From assembly GCA_015228695.1 (NCBI GenBank), contig JADGDA010000098.1:1-8566 (forward strand): DNA of 8,566 nucleotides. The letters are read 5' to 3'. The translations under genes and the position numbers were made by a program. Shown here in pieces: positions 1 to 6,786 of the stretch. The stretch is from Alphaproteobacteria bacterium. GTDB lineage: Bacteria > Pseudomonadota > Alphaproteobacteria > Rhodospirillales > Rhodospirillaceae. Within the stretch, counting starts at the first letter, position 1, and each line of letters opens with the position of its first letter. The notes under the pieces were generated by a model that saw only the letters and a list, made by a program, of their open reading frames with translations, was not told the origin of the DNA and ran no database searches.

Positions 1-1571
1 GAGGCGAACCAGACGTCGGCCCCCTCCCGCTCGACGGCGGCGGCGACGCGCTCCAGCACGGCGGGATCGCGCAAGGGCTCGCCGGTGGCCTTGTTCACGA
101 ACACGGTGATGGGAACGCCCCAGGCGCGCTGGCGCGACACGCACCAGTCGGGGCGGCTTTCAACCATGGAAAAGATGCGGTTGCGCCCCTGTTCGGGAAC
201 CCAGCGGGTGGCGTCGATGGCGGCCAGGGCCTTGTCGCGCAGGCCGTTGGCGTCCATGGAGATGAACCACTGGGGCGTGGTGCGGAAAATCAGCGGCGCC
301 TTCGAACGCCAGGAATGCGGATAGCTGTGGCGGAGCTTGCCGTGAGCCAGCAGGGCTCCCGCCTCGGTCATGGCCGCCAGCACGTCGGGCGCCACCTTGA
401 ACACATGCTTTCCCGCGAACAGCGGCACCTGGGGATGATAGGTCCCGTCGTCGCCGACGGTATCGGGGACGGGAACGCCGTGGGCCTGCCCCAGGTGCCA
501 GTCGTCCTCGCCGTGACCGGGGGCGATATGGACGAAGCCGGTGCCCTGGTCGGTGGTGACGAAGCCTCCGGGCAGGGCGGGCACGTCGAACTCATAGCCC
601 TTGCCGCGCCACGGGTGGGAACAGACGGTCCCGGCCAGGGCCGATCCGGGAATCCGGGCGACGATCTCCCGCGCGGTGATTCCGGCGTCCTCCATCACCT
701 GATGGGCCAGGGCCTCGCCGAGGACGAGGCGCTCTCCCGGCCGGGCGAGACTGCCCGGAGCGACCTCCCGGACTTCGATCACCACGTAATCGAACGACGG
801 CCCATAGGCGACGGCCCGGTTGCCCGGCATGGTCCAGGGCGTGGTGGTCCAGATCACCACCGAGGCCCCCTCGATCTCGGGCGTGCCCGCCTTGATCACG
901 GGGAAGCGGATCCAGACGGTGGTGGAGGTATGGTCGTGGTATTCGACCTCGGCCTCGGCCAGGGCGGTCTTTTCCACCACCGACCAGAGAACGGGCTTGG
1001 CTCCCTTGTACAGGCCGCCGTTGAGCACGAATTTCCCCAGCTCGCGCACGATCTGCGCCTCGGCCGAATAGGCCATGGTGGTGTAGGGGGCGGCCCAGTC
1101 GCCGATCACGCCGAGCCTCTGGAACTCGGCGCTCTGAATCCCGATCCATTCCTCGGCGAAGGACCGGCATTCCTTGCGGAAGACGCCGATGTCCACGGCG
1201 TCCTTGTCCTTGCCGGCGGCCCGGTATTTTTCCTCGATCTTCCACTCGATGGGCAGGCCGTGGCAGTCCCAGCCGGGGACATAGTTGGCGTCCCGCCCCA
1301 TCATCTGGCGCGACTTGACGATCACGTCCTTTAGAATCTTGTTCAGGGCGTGGCCGATGTGCAGGTGTCCGTTGGCGTAGGGGGGGCCATCGTGGAGAAC
1401 GAACGGCGGCCGTCCCCGGGACTGCTCGCGCAGCTTCCGGTACAGGTCCATCCGGTTCCAGCGTTCGAGCAGCTTCGGCTCCAGGGCCGGAAGTCCGGCG
1501 CGCATGGGAAAATCGGTGCGCGGCAGGAACACGGTCGATTTGTAGTCTGGCTTGTCGGCATCGGGTTTCAT
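1..1571 (-). CDS. ileS: Isoleucyl-tRNA synthetase (IleRS), N-terminal 523 residues, truncated by the window edge
   Basis: Class I aminoacyl-tRNA synthetase that charges tRNA-Ile with isoleucine in the cytoplasm, using ATP, and hydrolyses mischarged valine. The protein begins MKPDADKPDYK. The Rossmann-fold signature GPPYANGHLHIGH lies at residues 62-74, with the HIGH tetrapeptide at 71-74, and GWDCHGLPIE at 100-109. The CP1 editing domain is recognised by TTTPWTMPGN (242-251) and GTGFVHIAPGHGEDDW (343-358). WCVSRQRAWGVPI (476-488) is the conserved return to the catalytic core. The frame stays open to base 1, so the KMSKS loop, anticodon-binding domain and C-terminal zinc site lie outside; the family is usually about 930-960 residues. 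The ATG at 1571 gives the usual N-terminal length, although no strong Shine-Dalgarno is visible. It lies 66 bases downstream of the channel gene on the same strand and could be read through from it or from its own promoter. Confidence 0.97.
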   Translation of the reverse strand, partial: MKPDADKPDYKSTVFLPRTDFPMRAGLPALEPKLLERWNRMDLYRKLREQSRGRPPFVLHDGPPYANGHLHIGHALNKILKDVIVKSRQMMGRDANYVPGWDCHGLPIEWKIEEKYRAAGKDKDAVDIGVFRKECRSFAEEWIGIQSAEFQRLGVIGDWAAPYTTMAYSAEAQIVRELGKFVLNGGLYKGAKPVLWSVVEKTALAEAEVEYHDHTSTTVWIRFPVIKAGTPEIEGASVVIWTTTPWTMPGNRAVAYGPSFDYVVIEVREVAPGSLARPGERLVLGEALAHQVMEDAGITAREIVARIPGSALAGTVCSHPWRGKGYEFDVPALPGGFVTTDQGTGFVHIAPGHGEDDWHLGQAHGVPVPDTVGDDGTYHPQVPLFAGKHVFKVAPDVLAAMTEAGALLAHGKLRHSYPHSWRSKAPLIFRTTPQWFISMDANGLRDKALAAIDATRWVPEQGRNRIFSMVESRPDWCVSRQRAWGVPITVFVNKATGEPLRDPAVLERVAAAVEREGADVWFA

Positions 1572-1604
1572 GGGTCCATCGTCCGCTGGCGCTGGGAGGC
1601 CGGA

Positions 1605-1634
1605 AATCTAGTACACACCACCCCGCAATGTCGA
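1605..1634 (-). promoter_or_regulatory. Possible sigma-70-type promoter for ileS
   Basis: On the minus strand, TCGACA (1634-1629, 5 of 6 matches to the -35 consensus) is followed after 18 bases by TAGATT (1610-1605, 4 of 6 matches to the -10). It begins just past the stop codon of the channel gene and would place the transcript start roughly 25-30 bases before the ileS ATG. The spacing is acceptable, but matches this good arise by chance, and alphaproteobacterial -10 elements are poorly conserved. I infer that ileS could be transcribed independently of the channel gene. No terminator hairpin is seen between the two genes. Confidence 0.3.
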
Positions 1635-1637
1635 CGC

Positions 1638-4097
1638 TCAGAACGAGGACGCGGCCGCGGCGGGCGGGAACACGTGGACGGTTCGTTGCGGGAACGGGAT
1701 TTCGATGTGTTCTTCGCGGAAGCGGCGGTCGATCTCGAACCGGAGATCGCTGGCGTGACGGACCCGGCTGGTGACGTCGTCGGTGAAGCAGCGCAGTTCG
1801 AAATCCAGGCTGTTGTCGCCGAAGTTCTGGAAATAGACGGACGGCGGAGGGTCCGCCATGACATGGGGATGGAGATTGGCGCAGGCCAGCAGAATCTCGC
1901 GCACCTTGCCCAGGTCGGAGCCGTAGGCGACGCCGACCTTGACGTCGAGGCGGCCCAGCTTGTCCTTCAGGGTCCAGTTCATCACCTTGCTGGAAAGGAT
2001 GTCGGCGTTGGGAATCACCACCGCCGCCCGTTCCCAGGTCTCCAGCTCGGTGGCGCGGATGTTGATCCGGCGCACGACGCCCTCGCTTTCCCCGACCACC
2101 ACCCAGTCGCCGACCCGGATCGGCCGTTCCACCAGAAGGATCAGGCCCGAGATGAAGTTGTTGACGATGTTTTGCAGGCCGAACCCGATGCCCACCGACA
2201 GCGCGCCGGCCACCAGGGCGAGGTTGGTGAGGTCGATGCCGGCCACGCTGATGCCCGACACCGCCGCAATGACGAACCCGATGTAGCCGAGGCCCGCCGT
2301 GAGCGACGTCTGGGTGCTGGGATCGAGCCGCGTCGCCGGAAGAATGCTGTCCTGGAGGCGGCGCTGGATCATGCGCACCAGCACGAGCAGCCCCATGAAG
2401 GTGACGCCGGCGAGCAGAATGTCCACCAACGAGATGGTCAGGCTGCCGACCGAAAACCCCGTCAGGACATGACCGGCCCAGAGCATGAGATCGTCGCGGG
2501 GCACCCCCCACAGCGGGGCGACCAGCAGCATTCCCACAACGGCCAGCAGCGGATCGAGCGCCGCCCGCAGCCAGAAATCGATCCGTCGCAGGGTCTTCAG
2601 GCGGACATTCAGATGGCTTTGATCCAGGGCGGAGTCCATCAGCACGTTCACCAGTTCCTGCATCAGCCCCCGCAGCAGCCACAGTCCGCCGATGCCGACG
2701 CCGCTGAACAGAAGGCTGTGGAGGAGATAGGTCCCGAGTTCGGTGAACCCGAGCGCGGCCGCCGCCACTCCGACCAGGGCCACCACCAGCGCCACCCGGC
2801 GCGTCAGGGTCCAGAACAGAAGTCCCCGGCGTTCTTCCCGCGCCCCCCCGACCGAGCCTTCGTCCTCCAGGCCGCCCCGCCAGAGTTTCGCCTGTCCGAG
2901 GGCGACGACGCCGAAGGCTTCCAGGGACGTGAAGATCAGCCGGGACAGGGAAATCAGCTCGGAGCCGAGGTCGATCCGGCTGGTGGCTGCCTGAAAGGCG
3001 ATATCGGCCGCGAGAACCGAGGCCAGAACCGCCAGCCGCCGGTTGATCAGCCCGGCCGCGTCGGGGGACAGGCCGGTCAGCCGCCAGGCCGGAAGATCGG
3101 GCGCCAGAACCGCCCGCGACATCGCCGCCACCAGGGTAAGGAAGAACAGCGCGCCGAGCAGGCTGCCCACCAGGTCGGCGAACAGGCCGGACAACAGCTC
3201 GCCGGGGGATATCAGCCAGAAATACCCCCCCGCCACCAGCGCCGCCGGCACCAGACCGCGCGCCACCCCCTCGGCGATGGCGGCCAGGAGCCTGCGGCTG
3301 TAGGGGGGCGTCTCGTCGGCCGGATCGTGTCCGAACCGGGCCAGGATGCGGCGGCGGAGAACCCACCCCCCGGCCGCGACCCCGATCAGGATCAGGACGA
3401 ATACCGTTTGATAGGGGTCGGGCCGTTCCCGCTGCTCCTCGGAAAGGCCGCCGTACCAGTCGAGCGGCGAGCGCGCCAGCAATTCCGCCACCCGCGCCAG
3501 ATCGCGCGTGGCCTCGACGATCACATCGGGGTGGATCGGCAACGGCTGACGCCTTTGGAGGCGGTCCACCAGGACCACGCGCCGCTGGCTGGAGATGGCG
3601 GCCTGCAAGGTTTTCGCGCGGGTGTCGGCCACCTCGGCCTGGGCGATCCGGGCCTTGTGCGCGGCGAGGGCCTTGGCGTATTCGCGCCGCTTGGCGGCAA
3701 TCTCGGCGGACTCGGGCGGGGCGTCCTTCGCCGGAGCCGGCCCCAGGGCGTCGATCAGGCGCTGGGTGTCCTCCGCCTGCTTGACGGCGGCGGTCTTGGC
3801 CTCCACGGCTTCGGCGCGCAGAACGGTGAGCCGCCGCAACATGCCCGCCGACACGTCCTCCGTGTAGTCGCTTCCGTCCACGTATTTCTGCGCGGAATCG
3901 AGCAGGCGGCCCCATTCCCTCGCCGCCGTGGCATCCGGGGCCTGCGCGAGCCCGTCGACGGCACCCCGGACGGGGGTGCTCCAGACGGGGGCGCAAAAGA
4001 CGAGCATTGCCAGGAAATGCGCGATACGCTTAAATCGGAGAAGGTTCGCCAAGTCCACGCTCCACTTCGCCACATCCCGCCGGACAGCCCGGGGCAT
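1638..4097 (-). CDS. Large MscS-family mechanosensitive ion channel with DUF3772-like N-terminal region
   Basis: Predicted inner-membrane channel of 819 residues that would open under membrane tension and release solutes during osmotic downshift. Residues about 22-45 form a hydrophobic, signal-like segment. Residues about 50-210 are charged, helical and probably periplasmic, like the DUF3772 region that precedes MscS in related proteins. About ten hydrophobic segments follow (near 231-247, 280-297, 308-330, 352-370, 385-402, 432-450, 457-476, 508-531, 548-576, 597-615). The MscS signature comes last: a pore helix rich in Gly and Ala (about 623-645, ending GIGFGLQNIVNNFISG), then LLVERPIRVGDWVVVGE (654-670), the beta-domain motif VIPNADI (694-700), and an alpha/beta C-terminal domain to about 805. 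E. coli MscS has 286 residues, so this is one of the large, extended members. The ATG at 4097 is supported by AAGAGG (4113-4108) ten bases upstream. It is divergent from the kinase and upstream of ileS. The family call is firm; the DUF3772 label is from memory of the family architecture. Confidence 0.93.
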   Translation of the reverse strand: MPRAVRRDVAKWSVDLANLLRFKRIAHFLAMLVFCAPVWSTPVRGAVDGLAQAPDATAAREWGRLLDSAQKYVDGSDYTEDVSAGMLRRLTVLRAEAVEAKTAAVKQAEDTQRLIDALGPAPAKDAPPESAEIAAKRREYAKALAAHKARIAQAEVADTRAKTLQAAISSQRRVVLVDRLQRRQPLPIHPDVIVEATRDLARVAELLARSPLDWYGGLSEEQRERPDPYQTVFVLILIGVAAGGWVLRRRILARFGHDPADETPPYSRRLLAAIAEGVARGLVPAALVAGGYFWLISPGELLSGLFADLVGSLLGALFFLTLVAAMSRAVLAPDLPAWRLTGLSPDAAGLINRRLAVLASVLAADIAFQAATSRIDLGSELISLSRLIFTSLEAFGVVALGQAKLWRGGLEDEGSVGGAREERRGLLFWTLTRRVALVVALVGVAAAALGFTELGTYLLHSLLFSGVGIGGLWLLRGLMQELVNVLMDSALDQSHLNVRLKTLRRIDFWLRAALDPLLAVVGMLLVAPLWGVPRDDLMLWAGHVLTGFSVGSLTISLVDILLAGVTFMGLLVLVRMIQRRLQDSILPATRLDPSTQTSLTAGLGYIGFVIAAVSGISVAGIDLTNLALVAGALSVGIGFGLQNIVNNFISGLILLVERPIRVGDWVVVGESEGVVRRINIRATELETWERAAVVIPNADILSSKVMNWTLKDKLGRLDVKVGVAYGSDLGKVREILLACANLHPHVMADPPPSVYFQNFGDNSLDFELRCFTDDVTSRVRHASDLRFEIDRRFREEHIEIPFPQRTVHVFPPAAAASSF

Positions 4098-4107
4098 ACT
4101 AGCATAA

Positions 4108-4113
4108 CCTCTT
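4108..4113 (-). promoter_or_regulatory. Ribosome binding site of the MscS-family channel gene
   Basis: AAGAGG on the minus strand, ten bases before the ATG at 4097. It is the best Shine-Dalgarno match in the 56-base divergent gap and decides the channel start. A second ATG at 4105 lies closer to it but is in another frame that has no coding features. Confidence 0.5.
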
Positions 4114-4153
4114 GGGTGGGAAAGGGGCCGGATGCGGGAATGACGGGGGCATC

Positions 4154-6007
4154 ATGAAGCGGCGCGACGGCGATGGGGCCGGACGGGAACGGAGGGACGG
4201 GGCGGCCCCCCCCGTCCCTCCGCCCCCCGTTCCTCCCTCCGGCGAGCGGCGCGGCGGCGAGCGGCGGCGGGAAGAACTGGCGCTCCGGCGCAACCTCAAG
4301 GATCAGGAGATCGTCGCGGCGATCCTGCGGGAATCCCTGCGTCCCGAACCGCTGGAAACGCTCCTGGACTCCATCCTCGCCCTGGTGCTCTCCAGCCATG
4401 GCCTCAGTCTGGAGGCGCGGGGGGCCGTGTTCCTCTGCGACGAGTCCGGGACCGCCCTGATTCTGGGCAGTCAACAGGGGCTGGACCCCGATACCGTCTC
4501 CTCCTGTTCGCGCATCCCGCTCGGGAATTGCCTGTGCGGACTGGCCGCCGAAAGCGGCGAACTGATCCACGCCGTCTGTGGCGACCCAAGGCATGCGGTC
4601 GTTCACCGGACATCCCACCCCCCCGGCCACCCCCACGGCCATTATTGCGTCCCGATCAAAAGCGGGGACGCGTTGCTCGGGGTCCTCACCCTGTACGTGC
4701 CGGAGGGGCACGGGCGGAGCCCGGAGGAGGACCGGTTCGTCACCATCGTCGCCGACACCCTGGCCGGGGTCATCCGCCGTAAGCGCGCGGAGGACGACCT
4801 GCGGCACGCCAACGACGCCCTGGAGCGGCAGGTGGAGGAGCGGACCCGCGAGTTGCGCCGGGAAATCGATGGTCACCGGGCGACCGAGACCGCCTTGCGC
4901 GAAAGCCGCGAACGGTATCGCCGCGTCATCGAAACCGCCGCCGAGGGATTTTGGATGATCGACGCCTCGTTCCGGGCGGTCGAGGTCAACGATGCGCTCT
5001 GCCGCATGCTGGATTACCAGCGGGAGGACATTCTGGGACGGTCGCTGCTCGACTTCGCCGCCGCCGAGAACCAGACCTTTCTCAGGGACCTGCTCGCCTC
5101 CTCCCTGTGGGACGGCCGCCGCAGCTTCGAGGTGGCCCTCCGTGGCCGGAACGGCCGGACCGTCTCCACCGAGTTCCACGCGACGACCCTGGTGGATTCA
5201 TCCGGGCGGATGACCGGGTTGTTCGCCTTCGTCACCGACATGACCGACCGCAAGAAGGCGGAGGTGGACCTGCGCCTCGCCAACGCCCGCACCGAGGCCG
5301 CCAGCAAGGCCAAGTCCGAATTCCTGGCCGGAATGAGCCACGAGTTGCGCACGCCCCTGAACGCCGTCATCGGCTTTTCCGACGCCATTCTGGCCGAAAT
5401 CTTCGGCCCGCTCGGAAACGACCGCTACCTGGATTATGTGGAGGACATCCGCCGTTCCGGCTTTCTGCTGCTGGACCTGATCAACGATATCCTCGATATC
5501 GCCAAGGTCGAGGCCGGACGCATGGACCTGCACGAGGAGGTGGTGCGCGTCGAGCATGTGGTCGATGCGTCGCTGCGCCTGATCCGGCCGAGGGCGGAGA
5601 AATGCGGCGTGCGCCTGCACCGGGACCTGCCCGACGAACTGCCCGGTCTTTACGTCGACGAACGGCGGCTGAAGCAGGTGCTGCTCAACCTGCTGAGCAA
5701 CGCCGTCAAGTTCGCCCCCGGCGGAGACGTCGCGGTCAGGGCTTGGGTAGGGGGGGACGGCTGGTTGGCGGTCGCGGTGGCCGACAACGGAATCGGCATG
5801 TCGGACGAGGACCTGATCAAGGCCCTGGAGCCCTTCGGACAGGCGGACAGCTCCGTCACCCGCGCCGAGGGCACCGGCCTCGGCCTGCCCCTGAGCAAGC
5901 GGCTGGTGGAAGCCCATGGGGGCGTCTTCGTGGTCGCGAGCGAACCCGGCGTCGGCACCACCGTCAGCAGCCGCTTCCCCGCCGCCCGCGTGCATCACGG
6001 GGAATGA
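4154..6007 (+). CDS. Soluble GAF-PAS sensor histidine kinase, no receiver domain
   Basis: Cytoplasmic sensor kinase of 617 residues expected to autophosphorylate on histidine and pass the phosphate to an unidentified response regulator. A low-complexity Pro/Arg-rich head (about 17-40) precedes a GAF domain (about 64-205, with IPLGNCLCG at 121-129 and HGHYCVPI at 161-168). A charged helical, probably coiled-coil linker (205-258) leads to a PAS domain (about 251-370, ending in a PAC-like TDMTDRKKAE). The HisKA domain carries the phosphoacceptor His396 in MSHELRTPLN (394-403). The HATPase domain has the N box LNLLSNAVKF (511-520, Asn516), the D box DNGIG (544-548), the F box EPFGQAD and the G2 box GTGLGL (573-578). 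No membrane segment or receiver domain is visible. The ATG at 4154 is preferred; an in-frame TTG at 4112 would add 14 residues but has no ribosome site, and the G-rich run before 4154 is only a weak one. It is divergent from the channel gene. The ligand and partner cannot be told from sequence. Confidence 0.95.
   Translation: MKRRDGDGAGRERRDGAAPPVPPPPVPPSGERRGGERRREELALRRNLKDQEIVAAILRESLRPEPLETLLDSILALVLSSHGLSLEARGAVFLCDESGTALILGSQQGLDPDTVSSCSRIPLGNCLCGLAAESGELIHAVCGDPRHAVVHRTSHPPGHPHGHYCVPIKSGDALLGVLTLYVPEGHGRSPEEDRFVTIVADTLAGVIRRKRAEDDLRHANDALERQVEERTRELRREIDGHRATETALRESRERYRRVIETAAEGFWMIDASFRAVEVNDALCRMLDYQREDILGRSLLDFAAAENQTFLRDLLASSLWDGRRSFEVALRGRNGRTVSTEFHATTLVDSSGRMTGLFAFVTDMTDRKKAEVDLRLANARTEAASKAKSEFLAGMSHELRTPLNAVIGFSDAILAEIFGPLGNDRYLDYVEDIRRSGFLLLDLINDILDIAKVEAGRMDLHEEVVRVEHVVDASLRLIRPRAEKCGVRLHRDLPDELPGLYVDERRLKQVLLNLLSNAVKFAPGGDVAVRAWVGGDGWLAVAVADNGIGMSDEDLIKALEPFGQADSSVTRAEGTGLGLPLSKRLVEAHGGVFVVASEPGVGTTVSSRFPAARVHHGE
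4190..4222 (+). repeat. Perfect 13-bp inverted repeat (GC-rich hairpin) inside the start of the kinase gene
   Basis: CGGAGGGACGGGG at 4190-4202 is the exact reverse complement of CCCCGTCCCTCCG at 4210-4222, separated by a 7-base loop. Twelve of the 13 pairs are G-C. A second, outer pairing is possible between GGAACGG (4186-4192) and CCGTTCC (4227-4233). The arms encode the Arg/Asp/Gly and Pro-rich stretch at residues about 13-27. In the mRNA this would form a very stable hairpin starting about 36 bases after the A of the ATG. Whether it affects translation or merely reflects a purine/pyrimidine-skewed proline-rich stretch is unknown. Confidence 0.75.
4241..4266 (+). repeat. Short 15-bp-period direct repeat in the kinase N-terminal coding region
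   Basis: The 11-base unit GGCGAGCGGCG occurs at 4241-4251 and again at 4256-4266, encoding two tandem GERR(G/R) pentapeptides (residues 30-39). It follows directly after the hairpin and the proline-rich stretch. This looks like replication-slippage growth of a disordered, basic N-terminal tail and has no recognisable function of its own. Confidence 0.6.
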
Positions 6008-6061
6008 TCCGAAAGTTAATTTGTGCGGCGTCAACGCCCCGCATCACAACCAAAGGCAGTC

Positions 6062-6084
6062 ATGCGCGGGCTTGACCCGCGCAT
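6062..6084. repeat. REP-like extragenic palindrome
   Basis: ATGCGCGGG (6062-6070), a 5-base loop CTTGA, and CCCGCGCAT (6076-6084) form a perfect 9-bp stem. The surrounding GTCATG...GCATCCA arrangement resembles the short dispersed palindromes common between genes in alphaproteobacteria. These typically translate on one strand into a spurious RGSSPRMT-like peptide, which this one also does on the minus strand. It sits 54 bases after the kinase stop. With no T-run on either side it is not a classical intrinsic terminator, though the hairpin could stabilise the 3' end of the kinase mRNA. Only one copy lies in this window. Confidence 0.6.
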
Positions 6085-6114
6085 CCACGGACCTCCTTCC
6101 AGCGCGGACTCGTC

Positions 6115-6143
6115 TTGACGGGGAGGATTTCGTCTGCGACGAT
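6115..6143 (+). promoter_or_regulatory. Weak candidate promoter for the DUF882 peptidase gene
   Basis: TTGACG (6115-6120, 5 of 6 matches to the -35 consensus) lies 17 bases before GACGAT (6138-6143, only 3 of 6 to the -10). If used, transcription would begin near 6150. That would exclude the upstream TTG codon at 6115 as a start and favour the GTG codons at 6184 or 6208. The -10 is poor, so this is speculative. Confidence 0.22.
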
Positions 6144-6183
6144 CACCGGCGCGTTGGGGGACCACGGCAAACGGGACGGGTTG

Positions 6184-6750
6184 GTGGACGAACAGACGGA
6201 AACACAGGTGAATCTCGGCCGGCGTCGGCTTCTTCTTCTCGGGGGAGGGCTGTTGGCGGGGGGGCTGTCCGCGCCGTCCTCCGTCCTTGCCGCCCGGAGC
6301 CGGATGAAGGAACGCTCGATCGCCATCGAACACGTGGAGACCGGGGAGAAATTCAGCCGCGCCTATTGGGCCAACGGCAAGTACAGCACCCGGGCTCTGC
6401 GCGAGATTTATCACCTGCTGCGCGATCACCGCACCGGGGAGGTGCGGGTCATCGACATCCGCCTCATCGAGCTGCTGCATGACCTCCACCTTTTGACGAG
6501 AAGCCGCAAGCCGTTCGAAATCGTCTCCGGATACCGGTCGTCCCGCACCAACGCGATGCTGGCCCACATCTCCACCAAGGTGGCGAACCACAGTTTCCAT
6601 ATCCGGGGCATGGCCGCCGACATCCGTCTCGCCGACCGTGACCTGAGCGCCCTCCGCACTGCGGCGTTGGCGATGCAGCGCGGCGGCGTCGGGTATTACC
6701 CATCCTCCGACTTCATCCACGTGGACGTCGGCCCCCAGCGCCATTGGTAA
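6184..6750 (+). CDS. Tat-exported DUF882/YcbK (MepK-like) family M15 peptidoglycan peptidase
   Basis: Predicted periplasmic zinc peptidase acting on peptidoglycan cross-links. The E. coli relative YcbK (MepK) is a murein endopeptidase, but the exact substrate here is inferred. From the GTG at 6184 the protein has 188 residues. It starts with a Tat-like signal: Arg13-15 followed by the hydrophobic stretch LLLLGGGLLAGGLS and a likely cut after SVLAA (residue 37). The mature part carries the M15 signature: SGYRSSRTN (115-123), HSFHIRGMAAD (136-146, zinc ligands His139 and Asp146), and SDFIHVDVG (175-183, with Asp176, His179 and Asp181). The end at HVDVGPQRHW is typical of the family, so the gene is complete. 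The start is uncertain: the frame is open from a TTG at 6115, with further options TTG 6181 and GTG 6208, and none has a strong ribosome site. I chose 6184 because it gives a normal Tat n-region. It lies 176 bases after the kinase and 53 before tex. Confidence 0.88.
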   Translation: MDEQTETQVNLGRRRLLLLGGGLLAGGLSAPSSVLAARSRMKERSIAIEHVETGEKFSRAYWANGKYSTRALREIYHLLRDHRTGEVRVIDIRLIELLHDLHLLTRSRKPFEIVSGYRSSRTNAMLAHISTKVANHSFHIRGMAADIRLADRDLSALRTAALAMQRGGVGYYPSSDFIHVDVGPQRHW

Positions 6751-6786
6751 GGGCCTTCGTCCTGGTCGCCTCCCCTGCCTCCCAGG

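Noticed and set aside
315..1334. A 339-codon plus-strand open frame antisense to ileS
   Set aside because: The minus strand encodes unmistakable IleRS motifs throughout. The antisense product is low-complexity Gly/His/Asp-rich sequence with no domain.
592..3996. A 1134-codon open frame on the minus strand spanning parts of the channel gene and ileS
   Set aside because: It is out of frame with both recognised proteins, is extremely rich in Arg, Gly and Pro, and has no recognisable domain. It is a frame-shifted shadow produced by GC-biased third positions.
4112..4153. TTG at 4112 as the kinase start
   Set aside because: There is no ribosome site upstream, the added 14 residues are Gly-rich filler, and the ATG at 4154 is the more likely codon.
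1350..4157. A 935-codon plus-strand open frame antisense to the channel gene
   Set aside because: It has the Gln/His/Arg/Gly-rich composition typical of antisense translation of GC-rich genes and no domain. The minus-strand frame holds a clear MscS channel. Length alone is not evidence here.
3755..5179. A 474-codon minus-strand open frame covering the divergent gap and antisense to the kinase
   Set aside because: It crosses the channel start in a different frame and opposes the GAF-PAS kinase. It has no conserved motif.
4951..6075. A 374-codon plus-strand open frame overlapping the kinase in another frame
   Set aside because: The kinase frame carries all the HisKA/HATPase boxes. This frame yields Arg/Gly/Pro-rich sequence without motifs.
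6072..6100. TTGACC inside the palindrome as a -35 element
   Set aside because: No acceptable -10 lies 16-19 bases downstream, and the hexamer is part of the palindrome loop and arm.
6031..6744. A minus-strand open frame antisense to the peptidase containing RGSSPRMT
   Set aside because: That string is the usual spurious translation of a REP-like palindrome. The rest is antisense to a gene with clear M15 catalytic motifs.
6761..6786. CCTGG...CCAGG as a terminator between the peptidase gene and tex
   Set aside because: The stem is only 5 bp with a 16-base loop and no T-run follows, so it is too weak to call.
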